This document shows positions 54,259-62,032 of a DNA stretch of 64,000 bases, one piece after another (position 1 is the first letter of the stretch; each line of letters starts with the position of its first letter). Below the pieces are notes generated by a model that saw only the letters and a list, made by a program, of their open reading frames with translations, did not search any database and was not told the DNA's origin. The DNA lies in NCBI RefSeq assembly GCF_024345995.1, contig NZ_JAGQCE010000014.1, positions 1 to 64,000 on the forward strand. The letters are read 5' to 3'. The DNA is from Synechococcus sp. Cruz-7E5 (GTDB lineage: Bacteria; Cyanobacteriota; Cyanobacteriia; PCC-6307; Cyanobiaceae). The position numbers were made by a program, and so were the translations under genes.

Positions 54259-55347
54259 TCAGCGGCCGAGCAGTTGCTGCACCACCGAGAGCTGGCTGGT
54301 GTCCTTGACGATCAGCACCACGCTCAGCCCCATCAGCAACAGGAAGCCCGATTGCATGAAGGCCAGCTGCAGGCGGTCGGGCAGGGGGCGGCCACGCAGG
54401 CCTTCGAGCAGGAGCAGGGCGAACTGACCGCCATCGAGCAGGGGCAGGGGCAGGGCATTGAGCACCGCCAGGTTGATCGAGATCAGTGCGGCGAAGACGA
54501 ACAGGCTGCTGCCGCCCTGGCGGGCCAGGCTGGCGCCCATCTCGACGATCTTCACAGGCCCCGACACCTGGGGAGCGGTTTCACCGAAGTGGGTGACCAG
54601 GGCCACGAAGCCATCGACGGTGCGGCGGATCAGCTGCACGAAGACGCGATTGGTCTGACCGAGCAGTTCCAGGGGGCCTTTGGCGGGGCGGAACACTTCG
54701 CTGCCATTGGGCTGGAGCTGGGCGCCGATGCGGCCGATGCCGTCGCGGTCGGATGGGGTGAGCCGCAGGCTGAGGGCTTCACCGCCGCGCTCGGCTTCGA
54801 TCAGCAGGGTGCGCTCGGGTGCCTGCTGGATGTCGGCCACCAGATCGACCACGGCCTGAGAGCCACCACCCACCGGCACACCCCCGAGGCTGAGGATGCG
54901 ATCACCGGCAATCAGGCCGGAGGCGGCGGCGGCCTGGCCCGGCTGCACCGCGGCCACCAGCACGCCGGGGGTGGCACTGAAGCCGGCGGGCACGCCCACC
55001 ACCAAGCCCTGACCGAACAGCACAGCCCAGGCCAGCAGCAGGTTGGCGATCACCCCGGCGGCGATCACCAGGGCGCGCTGGGCCAGGGGCCGGTTGCGCA
55101 GCAGGTCGGGATCGTCGCTGGGGATGCCGCTGTCCTCGTCGTCGTCGGGGAAGGACACATATCCGCCGAGCGGGATCGCCCGCAGGGCGAACTGCACGCC
55201 GCGGCGCTGGCGTTGCAGAAGGGCCGGCCCGAAGCCGATCGAGAAGCCGCTGACGCGGATGCCCTGCCAGGTGGCCGCGAAGAAGTGGCCGGCTTCGTGC
55301 ACCACGATCAGGCCCGCCAGGATCGCCAGTGCCGTGAGAACGCCCAT
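54259..55347 (-). CDS. rseP: Site-2 protease family zinc metalloprotease RseP
   Basis: An intramembrane zinc protease of the M50/S2P family, 362 aa. The zinc motif LIVVHEAGHFFAATWQ (HEXXH) lies in the first membrane helix, and a second element, LNALPLPLLDGGQ (LDG motif Asp ligand), near residue 300. A PDZ domain is present in the middle (VLVAAVQPGQAAAASGLIAGD, ILSLGGVPV). It probably cuts anti-sigma factors or other membrane proteins under envelope or light stress, an inference from family members. Genes nth and serS lie on either side on the same strand. Confidence 0.95.
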   Translation of the reverse strand: MGVLTALAILAGLIVVHEAGHFFAATWQGIRVSGFSIGFGPALLQRQRRGVQFALRAIPLGGYVSFPDDDEDSGIPSDDPDLLRNRPLAQRALVIAAGVIANLLLAWAVLFGQGLVVGVPAGFSATPGVLVAAVQPGQAAAASGLIAGDRILSLGGVPVGGGSQAVVDLVADIQQAPERTLLIEAERGGEALSLRLTPSDRDGIGRIGAQLQPNGSEVFRPAKGPLELLGQTNRVFVQLIRRTVDGFVALVTHFGETAPQVSGPVKIVEMGASLARQGGSSLFVFAALISINLAVLNALPLPLLDGGQFALLLLEGLRGRPLPDRLQLAFMQSGFLLLMGLSVVLIVKDTSQLSVVQQLLGR

Positions 55348-55404
55348 TCAGGCTGTGTTGCGCAAGACAGCCATTCTGGGGCTTTCAGGCGTGGGGCGTT
55401 CGCT

Positions 55405-56697
55405 TCAGGTTTCGCTGGTGAGGCGATCGCAGCCCATGTAGGGCACCAGGGCCTGGGGCAGGCGCACGCTGCCGTCGGCCTGCTGGCCGGTTTCGAGCAG
55501 GGCGGCCATGGTGCGGCCCACCGCCAGGCCACTGCCGTTGAGGGTGTGCAGCAGGCGGGTTTTCTTGCCCTCCTTGAAGCGGATCGAGGCGCGCCGCGCC
55601 TGGAAATCACCGCAGGTGCTGCAGCTGGAGATCTCCCGATAGGCGCCTGCACCCGGCAGCCACACCTCCAGATCAAAGGTGCGCGCGGCTGAGAAGCCCA
55701 GATCACCGGTGCAGAGCTCGATCACCCGGTAGGGCAGCTCCAGGGCCTGCAGGATCGCCTCGGCGTCGGCGGTGAGCTGGGCGTGGGCCTCGTCGGATTG
55801 ATCGGGGTGGCAGAACCAGTACAACTCCACCTTGTTGAACTGGTGCAGGCGGATCAGGCCGCGGGTGTCGCGGCCGTAGGAGCCGGCCTCACGGCGGAAG
55901 CAGGGGGTGTAGGCGGCGTAGCGCAGGGGCAGTTGTTCGGCTGGGATCAGCTCATCGCGGTGGAAGGAGGTGATCGGCACCTCGGCGGTGGGGGTGAGCC
56001 AGAGGTCGTCGTCGGCGCAGCGGAAGCTTTCCTCGGCGAACTTGGGCAGCTGGCCGGAGGCGGTGAGGCTGGCGCTGTTCACCAGGATCGGCGGCAGCAC
56101 TTCGCGGTAGCCGCGGCGGCTGTGCTGATCGAGCATGAAACTGATCAGGGCGCGCTCAAGCCGGGCGCCCGCTCCGAGCAGGGTCACGAAGCGGCTCTGG
56201 GCGATGCGCACCGAGCGCTCGCTGTCGATCAGGCCGAGGCGTTCGGCGATCTGCCAGTGCTCCTCGAGGGGAGCTTGATCGGCATCCGGCAGACGGGGCG
56301 TGCCCCAGCGCCGCCGTTCCACGTTCTCGGCTTCGCCGGCACCCTCGGGGCAGAGGGGGGAGGGGAGATTGGGGAAGGCGAGCAGCTGCTCGCGCAGGCG
56401 GACTTCGAGGGCTTTCTCCTCCTCCTCGAGCACCGCCACCTGCTGCTTGATGGTGTTGCCCCGGTCGCGCAGGGTCTGCACCTCGGGGCTGTGGGGGCCT
56501 TCACCGGCTCGGATCAGCTCGCCCACCTGGCGGCCGATGCGGTTGCCTTCGGCCTGCAGATCATTGCGCTGCTGCTCGAGATCGCGTTCCTGGCGGGCGA
56601 TCAACTGCAGGGCCGTGAGATCGAGAGCCATGCCTCGACGCCCGAGCTGCTCGACGATCAGCTCGGGGTTGTCGCGCAGCAGGCGCTGATCCAGCAC
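55405..56697 (-). CDS. serS: Seryl-tRNA synthetase
   Basis: A class II synthetase, 430 aa. The N-terminal coiled-coil arm that binds the long variable arm of tRNA-Ser spans about residues 30-105 (LIARQERDLEQQRNDLQAEG, VAVLEEEEKALEVRLREQLL). Motif 1 is LERALISFMLDQHSRRGYREVLPP, motif 2 FRREAGSYGRDTRGLIRLHQF, and motif 3 NGSGLAVGRTMAALLET. The product acts on tRNA-Ser and also supplies tRNA-Sec where used. An nfu-like gene lies 65 nt upstream. Confidence 0.97.
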   Translation of the reverse strand: MLDQRLLRDNPELIVEQLGRRGMALDLTALQLIARQERDLEQQRNDLQAEGNRIGRQVGELIRAGEGPHSPEVQTLRDRGNTIKQQVAVLEEEEKALEVRLREQLLAFPNLPSPLCPEGAGEAENVERRRWGTPRLPDADQAPLEEHWQIAERLGLIDSERSVRIAQSRFVTLLGAGARLERALISFMLDQHSRRGYREVLPPILVNSASLTASGQLPKFAEESFRCADDDLWLTPTAEVPITSFHRDELIPAEQLPLRYAAYTPCFRREAGSYGRDTRGLIRLHQFNKVELYWFCHPDQSDEAHAQLTADAEAILQALELPYRVIELCTGDLGFSAARTFDLEVWLPGAGAYREISSCSTCGDFQARRASIRFKEGKKTRLLHTLNGSGLAVGRTMAALLETGQQADGSVRLPQALVPYMGCDRLTSET

Positions 56698-56762
56698 GGC
56701 TCCAGGTGCAAAGGCGCGTGCAGCCTACGGACCGGCGCTGGAGCAGGCCGCGTGGGAGGGGC

Positions 56763-57020
56763 TCAGAGCACCTGCACGACTTCGTTCACCTCGGGGATGG
56801 CCTCGCGCAGCTTGCGCTCGATGCCCATCTTGAGGGTCATGGTGCTGCTGGGGCAGCTGCCGCAGGCGCCCTGCAGACGCACCTTGACGGTGGGGCCGTC
56901 GATCTCGACGATCTCGACGTTGCCGCCATCGGCCATCAGATAGGGGCGCAGTTCATCGAGCACCCGCTCGACGTTCTCGATCGTGAGGGCGCGGGGGTCG
57001 TTGACGGTGTCGGTGCTCAT
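56763..57020 (-). CDS. NifU-like iron-sulfur scaffold protein (Nfu type)
   Basis: An 85-aa protein consisting of one NifU C-terminal domain: [40 protein letters not shown] with the CXXC that holds a labile [4Fe-4S] cluster, then [20 protein letters not shown]. Such stand-alone Nfu proteins (CnfU/NfuA in cyanobacteria) deliver clusters to photosystem I and ferredoxin. It is monocistronic or the head of the serS unit and lies 56 nt downstream of the yoeB gene, on the same strand. Confidence 0.94.
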   Translation of the reverse strand: MSTDTVNDPRALTIENVERVLDELRPYLMADGGNVEIVEIDGPTVKVRLQGACGSCPSSTMTLKMGIERKLREAIPEVNEVVQVL

Positions 57021-57075
57021 GGGGTCTCATGGAGATGATTTGACTGTAGAGAGGAGTCCTGACGGGCGTCTGGTT

Positions 57076-57330
57076 TCAATAGTGGTAGCGCAGCTGAGCG
57101 ATCAGAAGATCGCCCGCTTCGATGCGGTAGACGATCCGGTGTTCGCCATCGATTCGCCGGGACCACCAGCCCGCCAGGGCGTGCTTCAGCGGCTCGGGTT
57201 TGCCAATGCCGCTGAAGGGCTCACGGCGGATCGCTTCGATCAGTTGGTTGATGCGTTGCTGCATCCTGCGGTCATGCTCCTGCCAGTGGAGGTAGTCCTT
57301 CCAAGCCTTGGGAGCAAAGATCAGTCGCAC
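57076..57330 (-). CDS. yoeB: Toxin YoeB (Txe family mRNA interferase)
   Basis: A type II toxin that cuts ribosome-bound mRNA, 84 aa. MRLIFAPKAWKDYLHWQEHD begins the RelE-like fold, SGIGKPEPLKHALAGWWSRR and DGEHRIVYRIEAGDLLIAQL continue it, and it ends RYHY with the catalytic His-Tyr pair. The Glu in KPEPLK and Arg in SRRIDGEHRIVYRI are also present, so it appears functional. Its start overlaps the antitoxin end by 10 nt. The toxin is downstream of the antitoxin, as expected for yefM-yoeB. Confidence 0.95.
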   Translation of the reverse strand: MRLIFAPKAWKDYLHWQEHDRRMQQRINQLIEAIRREPFSGIGKPEPLKHALAGWWSRRIDGEHRIVYRIEAGDLLIAQLRYHY

Positions 57331-57578
57331 GAGAGGAGTTCGTGGACCTCGCCGGCGCCGGTGCCCAGGGCGGCGATGGATTCCAGCAGTTGCTGGGCAT
57401 TGGCGGGGGAGCGCAGCAGGTGGGCGGTCTCTTCCATGGCTTTGAAATCATCGAGAGACAGCATCACCACGGCGGGCTCCCCACGACGCGTGATGATCAG
57501 CGGCTCATGGTCGTCGCAGACCTGTCGCATGGTCTGAGCCAGGTTCGCCCTGACGGCTGTGTAAGACATGGCATCCAT
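57321..57578 (-). CDS. yefM: Antitoxin YefM (Phd/YefM family)
   Basis: The antitoxin partner of YoeB, 85 aa. MSYTAVRANLAQTMRQVCDD is the DNA-binding N-terminus; PLIITRRGEPAVVMLSLDDF is the conserved YefM region, and the C-terminus (ETAHLLRSPANAQQLLESIA) wraps the toxin. ATGs at 57578 (used) and 57569 are possible. It likely represses its own operon. The pair sits between an Nfu gene and lepA and has no adjacent mobile element. Confidence 0.94.
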   Translation of the reverse strand: MDAMSYTAVRANLAQTMRQVCDDHEPLIITRRGEPAVVMLSLDDFKAMEETAHLLRSPANAQQLLESIAALGTGAGEVHELLSCD

Positions 57579-57766
57579 GCCGAACCTGAGTTTCCTGTAC
57601 GCATTACTGTACGTGGCATTGGGGATCTGGCGACGATGTCGGTTTGAGGTCCGTGATCGTTGTTCCACAGCCGCAGGTTGCGCCTTGGTGGGTCCGGCGC
57701 TGGGCCCCAGCCCCCTGATTCCTAGGATTGGTCCACTGGCTTCCCTGAACGGGCTTCCCCGACGCA

Positions 57767-59575
57767 ATGACCGACGTTCCCGTTTCACGGATCCGCAATT
57801 TCTGCATCATTGCCCACATCGACCACGGCAAATCGACCCTGGCTGATCGGCTGCTGCAGGACACCGGCACCGTGGCGGCGCGCGACATGCAGGCTCAGTT
57901 CCTCGACAACATGGAACTGGAGCGGGAGCGGGGGATCACGATCAAGCTCCAGGCCGCCCGGATGGAGTACACCGCGGCCGACGGCGAGCGCTACATCCTC
58001 AACCTGATCGACACGCCGGGCCATGTGGACTTTTCCTATGAGGTGAGCCGCAGCCTGCAGGCCTGTGAGGGTGCGCTGCTGGTGGTGGATGCCAGTCAGG
58101 GGGTGGAGGCGCAGACGCTGGCGAATGTGTACCTGGCGCTGGAGAATGATCTGGAGATCATTCCGGTGCTCAACAAGATTGATCTGCCCGGCGCTGATCC
58201 CGAGCGCATCAAGGAGGAGATCGAAGCGATCATCGGCCTCGACACCACCAAAGCGATCGCCTGCTCCGCCAAGACCGGCCTGGGCATTCCCGAGATCCTC
58301 GAAGCGGTGGTGGAGCGGGTGCCGCCGCCGGCGGATCGGGTCGACGAGCCGCTGCGGGCGCTGATCTTCGATTCCTATTACGACCCCTACCGGGGTGTGA
58401 TCGTCTATTTCCGGGTGATCAGCGGAGTGATCGCCCGCAAGGACAAGGTGCTGCTGATGGCCAGCGGCAAGACCGTGGAGCTCGATGAGGTGGGGGTGAT
58501 GGCGCCTGACCAGCGCCAGGTGCCCAGCCTGCATGCCGGTGAGGTGGGCTACATGGCGGCCTCGATCAAGGCGGTGGCCGATGCCCGGGTGGGCGACACG
58601 ATCACCCTGGCAGCCAATCCGGCGGCAGAGCCGCTGCCGGGTTACGCCGAAGCCAAACCGATGGTGTTCTGCGGCCTGTTCCCCACCGACGCCGATCAGT
58701 ACCCCGATCTGCGCGACGCGCTCGACAAGCTGCAGCTCTCCGATGCGGCGCTGAAGTATGAGCCGGAAACCAGCAGTGCCATGGGCTTCGGCTTCCGCTG
58801 CGGCTTCCTGGGGTTGCTGCACATGGAGATCGTGCAGGAGCGGCTGGAGCGGGAGTACGACCTTGACCTGATCGTGACGGCGCCGTCAGTGATCTATCAG
58901 GTGAACATGATCGACGGCAGCACCTTGATGGTGGACAATCCCGCCACCCTGCCGGATCCACAGAAGCGTGAATCGATCGAGGAGCCCTATGTGAAGCTGG
59001 AGATCTACACGCCCAACAGCTACAACGGTGCCCTGATGGAGCTCTGCCAGGAGCGGCGCGGTGAGTTCATCGACATGAAGTACATCACCACCGACCGGGT
59101 GACGCTGCACTACGAGATGCCCTTGGCGGAAGTGGTGACGGATTTCTTCGATCAGATGAAGAGCCGCACCAAGGGTTATGCCTCGATGGAATACAGCCTG
59201 ATCGGCTATCGCAAGAACGAACTGGTGCGCCTCGATGTGCTGATCAACAGCGAGAAGGCCGATCCGCTCACCACGATCGTGCACCGCGACAAGGCCTACA
59301 ACGTGGGCAAGGGGCTGGTGGAGAAGCTGAAGGAACTGATCCCCAGGCAGCAGTTCAAGATTCCGATCCAGGCCTCGATCGGCAGCCGCATCATCGCCAG
59401 CGAAAGCATCAGTGCCATCCGCAAGGATGTGCTGGCCAAGTGCTATGGCGGCGACATCTCCCGCAAGAAGAAGCTGCTGAAGAAGCAGGCCAAGGGCAAG
59501 AAGCGCATGAAGGCGATGGGCAAGGTGGACGTGCCCCAGGAGGCCTTCATGGCGGTGCTGAAGCTGAATCAGTAG
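57767..59575 (+). CDS. lepA: Elongation factor 4 (LepA)
   Basis: A translation GTPase that back-translocates or rescues stalled ribosomes, 602 aa. G1 is [21 protein letters not shown]3 [19 protein letters not shown]4 [14 protein letters not shown]. The later LepA-specific parts are ATGFGFRC-like [36 protein letters not shown]-like [19 protein letters not shown], and the C-terminal [20 protein letters not shown]. The ATG at 57767 is used. It is divergent from the yefM antitoxin gene with about 190 nt between. Confidence 0.97.
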   Translation: MTDVPVSRIRNFCIIAHIDHGKSTLADRLLQDTGTVAARDMQAQFLDNMELERERGITIKLQAARMEYTAADGERYILNLIDTPGHVDFSYEVSRSLQACEGALLVVDASQGVEAQTLANVYLALENDLEIIPVLNKIDLPGADPERIKEEIEAIIGLDTTKAIACSAKTGLGIPEILEAVVERVPPPADRVDEPLRALIFDSYYDPYRGVIVYFRVISGVIARKDKVLLMASGKTVELDEVGVMAPDQRQVPSLHAGEVGYMAASIKAVADARVGDTITLAANPAAEPLPGYAEAKPMVFCGLFPTDADQYPDLRDALDKLQLSDAALKYEPETSSAMGFGFRCGFLGLLHMEIVQERLEREYDLDLIVTAPSVIYQVNMIDGSTLMVDNPATLPDPQKRESIEEPYVKLEIYTPNSYNGALMELCQERRGEFIDMKYITTDRVTLHYEMPLAEVVTDFFDQMKSRTKGYASMEYSLIGYRKNELVRLDVLINSEKADPLTTIVHRDKAYNVGKGLVEKLKELIPRQQFKIPIQASIGSRIIASESISAIRKDVLAKCYGGDISRKKKLLKKQAKGKKRMKAMGKVDVPQEAFMAVLKLNQ

Positions 59576-59604
59576 GGCGGGCGCATAAACCGTGGGCCTG
59601 ACGC

Positions 59605-59924
59605 TCAATCCGTGAGATCAGCCAGGTTGAGGGCGGCGGGGAGACCCGGCCGCTGCTGCTGGAGCTTGCGCAGCAGCCGCTGATCGGCCGTGATCAGGGT
59701 GATCGAGTTCCAGTGAACGGTTCGGCGGCGCGATTCGCCAACACCTGGAACTGTTCGGAGGTGATCGCCCCCAGCCGCAGACTTTTCCAACCCGCGTTCA
59801 GCAGTTCCACCAGCACCAGATCTGGTGCCAGTCGCAGGGTGGCGGGTCCAGCATTGAGCAGGCGGGCGGCGTTTGCGGAGCCAGGCACGGCGACAAACCA
59901 GCCGAATGCAACCGAAGCGTCCAC
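59605..59924 (-). pseudogene. PIN-domain toxin pseudogene (frameshift and internal deletion)
   Basis: The minus strand shows a broken VapC-like gene. From GTG at 59924 one frame reads MDASVAFGWFVAVPGSANAA and DLVLVELLNAGWKSLRL, with the first acidic residue and the second Glu of the PIN site, then ends at 59694. A shifted frame picks up with ITLITADQRLLRKLQQQRPG, the typical C-terminal PIN segment, and stops at 59605. The middle of the domain, including the conserved third Asp, is missing, about 35-40 codons. It lies right after an intact antitoxin, so the toxin is dead while the antitoxin survives. Confidence 0.75.
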
Positions 59925-59940
59925 CAGCCAAGGGCCGGAT

Positions 59941-60090
59941 TCAGCGGCTGTCCCATTCCTCGCGGATCAGGGCGGCGTCGGTGAGGAGGTTGCGCAGGCT
60001 CTGCTCCAGGGAGAGGCCCTGAGCCCGGGCGCGGGCCCTGAGCGCGGCCACCACCTGATCATCCAGCTGCCGTATCAGGAGCTGCGCCAT
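59941..60090 (-). CDS. Ribbon-helix-helix antitoxin (FitA/VapB-like)
   Basis: A 49-aa protein, MAQLLIRQLDDQVVAALRARA then RAQGLSLEQSLRNLLTDAAL, matching small ribbon-helix-helix antitoxins of the FitA group: a beta strand followed by two helices. It starts with ATG at 60090 and its stop lies 17 nt before the remains of the PIN toxin, the normal order antitoxin-toxin. Since that toxin is broken, this may be an orphan antitoxin or could cross-neutralise another PIN toxin nearby, which is not shown. Confidence 0.7.
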   Translation of the reverse strand: MAQLLIRQLDDQVVAALRARARAQGLSLEQSLRNLLTDAALIREEWDSR

Positions 60091-60226
60091 GGCACTTCTG
60101 GGATTGCTATCGACTACTGGCAGCGACGTTATTGCGATTCCATGGCACCCGTTCATGCGCCAGCGAAGCCCACCGCAACCAAAACGGTTGCAGAATGGTT
60201 GCAGCATTGATGAACTGGTGGCTGCC

Positions 60227-60472
60227 ATGGCCAAGAGCCTCACCCTCAAGAACCTGCCGGACGCACTCCACGCCCGCCTGAGCGCTGCGGCCAGGCAGCA
60301 TCGCCGCAGCCTCAACAGCGAGGCGATCGTGTGCCTGGAAGCTGGGCTGACGCTGGCACCAGCCGCGACGGAGGAACGCCTGACGGCCATTCGTGCACTA
60401 CGCGAGACCCTGCCGCGCAATGGTTTTGCCCCCGCCGACAGCGACGCGTTCAAGCGTGAGGGCCGCCCGTGA
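60227..60472 (+). CDS. Arc/RHH-type antitoxin of an intact PIN pair
   Basis: An 81-aa protein. MAKSLTLKNLPDALHARLSA, AARQHRRSLNSEAIVCLEAGL is the ribbon-helix-helix DNA-binding part, and the C-terminal tail (ERLTAIRALRETLPRNGFAP) should bind the toxin. An ATG at 60227 is used; upstream in-frame codons look noncoding. The stop overlaps the start of the PIN toxin gene (GTGA), so the two are translationally coupled. A divergent position relative to the orphan antitoxin suggests a shared promoter region of about 136 nt. Confidence 0.85.
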   Translation: MAKSLTLKNLPDALHARLSAAARQHRRSLNSEAIVCLEAGLTLAPAATEERLTAIRALRETLPRNGFAPADSDAFKREGRP

Positions 60473-60870
60473 TCGCTGTGGACACCAACGTGGTGGCCGA
60501 TCTGCTGCTGCCCGGCCCGCAGACAGCACTGGCTGAAGCCCTGCTGATCGATCAACCCAACTGGGCGGCTCCGCCGTTGTGGCGCAGTGAATGGCGCAAC
60601 GTGCTGAGCGGATACCTGCGGCGAGGCGACCTGAGCCTCGATCAAGTGCTCAGCCTGCAGCAGCAGGCAGAAGACCTGGTGATTCGACATGAGGAACCGG
60701 TGTGTTCTGACGCTGTGCTCCGGCTGGCGGCCACCAGTGGCTGCAGTGCTTACGACTGTGAATTCGTGGTCGCTGCTCAACAGTTGGGCACACCGCTGAT
60801 CACGGCGGACCGCGCTGTGCTGAGAGCCTTCCCTGATCTGGCCCATCCCCTGCTTCAAGCCACCTCCTGA
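60469..60870 (+). CDS. vapC: PIN-domain toxin (VapC family)
   Basis: A 133-aa PIN ribonuclease. All acidic residues of the active site are present: Asp in MIAVDTNVVADLLL, Glu in WRSEWRNVLSGYL, Asp in SAYDCEFVVAAQQLG and Asp in LITADRAVLRAFP. VapC toxins cut tRNA or rRNA. The start is GTG overlapping the antitoxin stop. This pair is intact, unlike the broken PIN gene 1 kb to the left. The RNA target is unknown. Confidence 0.9.
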   Translation: MIAVDTNVVADLLLPGPQTALAEALLIDQPNWAAPPLWRSEWRNVLSGYLRRGDLSLDQVLSLQQQAEDLVIRHEEPVCSDAVLRLAATSGCSAYDCEFVVAAQQLGTPLITADRAVLRAFPDLAHPLLQATS

Positions 60871-60936
60871 ATCAGCAGGGCTTGCGGCCTGGCCTGGCCG
60901 ATCTCGTTACGATTGAGTTCTGCAAGCGGACGGCTG

Positions 60937-61566
60937 ATGACGCTGGCACCTCCAAGCCCGACACCTGGTGTGCAGCCGCTGCAGCTGCCCTGGGACCTAC
61001 GGCTCAACGCCGATCAGTTTGAGCTGGTGTGCCAGGCCAATCCGGATGCGGTGCTTGAACTGATGGCCGATGGCCGCCTCATCGCCATGACCCCCACCGG
61101 CAGCGAAACCGGCGCTCGCAATCAGGCCCTCGGTGCGTTGCTCTGGTGGGCGGTTCGCCGCAGTGGCCTGCCCCTGAAGGTGTTCGACAGCTCCAGCGGA
61201 TTTCGCCTGCCTGATGGCTCGGTGCTGAGCCCCGATGCTTCCTTGGTGCGCCTCGATCGCTGGCAGGCCCTCACCCCGGAGCAGCGCCGTGGATTCGCGC
61301 CCCTCTGCCCGGATCTGGTGGTGGAACTGGCCAGCGCCTCGGATCAGGGCCCCCGCGGCGTGCGGGCTCTGCGCCAGAAGATGGACACCTATCAGGCCAA
61401 TGGGACGCAGCTGGGCTGGTTGTTGCTGCCCGAGGAGAGAGTCGTGGAGATCTGGCGCGCCGGGGCCGCCTCCACCCCTGAGCGCCACGACGACGCCAAG
61501 GAGCTCGATGGTGGCGAGCTGTTCGCGGGCCTTGTGGTGGATCTTGCTCCGATCTGGGACGTTTGA
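60937..61566 (+). CDS. Uma2 family endonuclease (DUF820)
   Basis: A 209-aa protein of the Uma2 family, abundant in cyanobacteria. The PD-(D/E)XK-like site is seen in SVLSPDASLVRLDRW (Asp) and CPDLVVELASASDQGPRGVR (Glu). The N-terminus LNADQFELVCQANPDAVLEL and IAMTPTGSETGARNQALGAL are characteristic. The ATG at 60937 (MTLAPPSPTPG) is used; a TTG at 60913 is also in frame. Members are thought to be nucleases, some mobile; nothing here shows a specific target. A nucleotidyltransferase fragment follows 14 nt later. Confidence 0.9.
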   Translation: MTLAPPSPTPGVQPLQLPWDLRLNADQFELVCQANPDAVLELMADGRLIAMTPTGSETGARNQALGALLWWAVRRSGLPLKVFDSSSGFRLPDGSVLSPDASLVRLDRWQALTPEQRRGFAPLCPDLVVELASASDQGPRGVRALRQKMDTYQANGTQLGWLLLPEERVVEIWRAGAASTPERHDDAKELDGGELFAGLVVDLAPIWDV

Positions 61567-61580
61567 GCAGGGCCTGTTCC

Positions 61581-61809
61581 ATGCCACAGCGATCATCGAG
61601 TGGGTCCGTGCTGCGCTGGCCCAGTGCCAGGCAGCGACCTGGATCCGCTGCTGGTGCTGCGGCAGTGCGAGCTGCCGATCTGGGAACGCCTGCGCCCCTG
61701 GGACACGGCCGATCTTCCGCTCGCCACCGAACTGCTCGTTTACAGCCGCCGGGAGTGGGAGAGCCTCCCCCAGTGGAACCCGAAGCTGGCGGCGACGCTG
61801 ACTCAATAG
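61581..61809 (+). pseudogene. Nucleotidyltransferase fragment (frameshifted MNT type)
   Basis: Two frames together recall a minimal nucleotidyltransferase. One, from ATG at 61581, reads SSSGSVLRWPSARQRP, like the GSXXRG motif. The next frame reads GSDLDPLLVLRQCELPIWER and ATELLVYSRREWESLPQW, with the SDLD catalytic pair, and stops at 61809. A frameshift between them explains the pattern. Such genes are usually partnered with a HEPN gene as a toxin/antitoxin module, but none is present. I call it a remnant. Confidence 0.6.
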
Positions 61810-62012
61810 GCCAGGCGACGCGGGATGGCTTCGAGCTGGGGCTCGGAACCACCGAGGGCGGCAAGCCGGCGGGCGCTTTCGCGTTGCACGAGGGCTTTGA
61901 GTGCTTCGCGGACCAGCTGGGTGCGCTCGCTGATGCCACTGAGCCGCTGAGCCCCGCCCGCGGCGCCCAAGCCTGAGCAGAACGCCAAATGAATGCAAAA
62001 ATGGCGACGCAA
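61803..62012 (-). pseudogene. VapB-type antitoxin remnant
   Basis: On the minus strand the C-terminal part AQRLSGISERTQLVREALKA, then LVQRESARRLAALGGSEPQ, is typical of VapB antitoxins. The N-terminal ribbon (usually MRTTLNLDDELL) is replaced by MRRHFCIHLAFCSGLGAAGG, which does not fit the fold, so it is probably a decayed gene with an accidental start. No toxin follows it on this strand. It overlaps the nucleotidyltransferase remnant by 7 nt. Confidence 0.6.
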
Positions 62013-62032
62013 ACTCCAGAACGGCTGCGTTT

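Noticed and set aside
57321-57788. Longer version of the YefM antitoxin starting at 57788
   Set aside because: The additional 70 residues are basic, Pro/Arg-rich, unrelated to YefM and reach into the lepA start region; the ATG at 57578 or 57569 fits the family.
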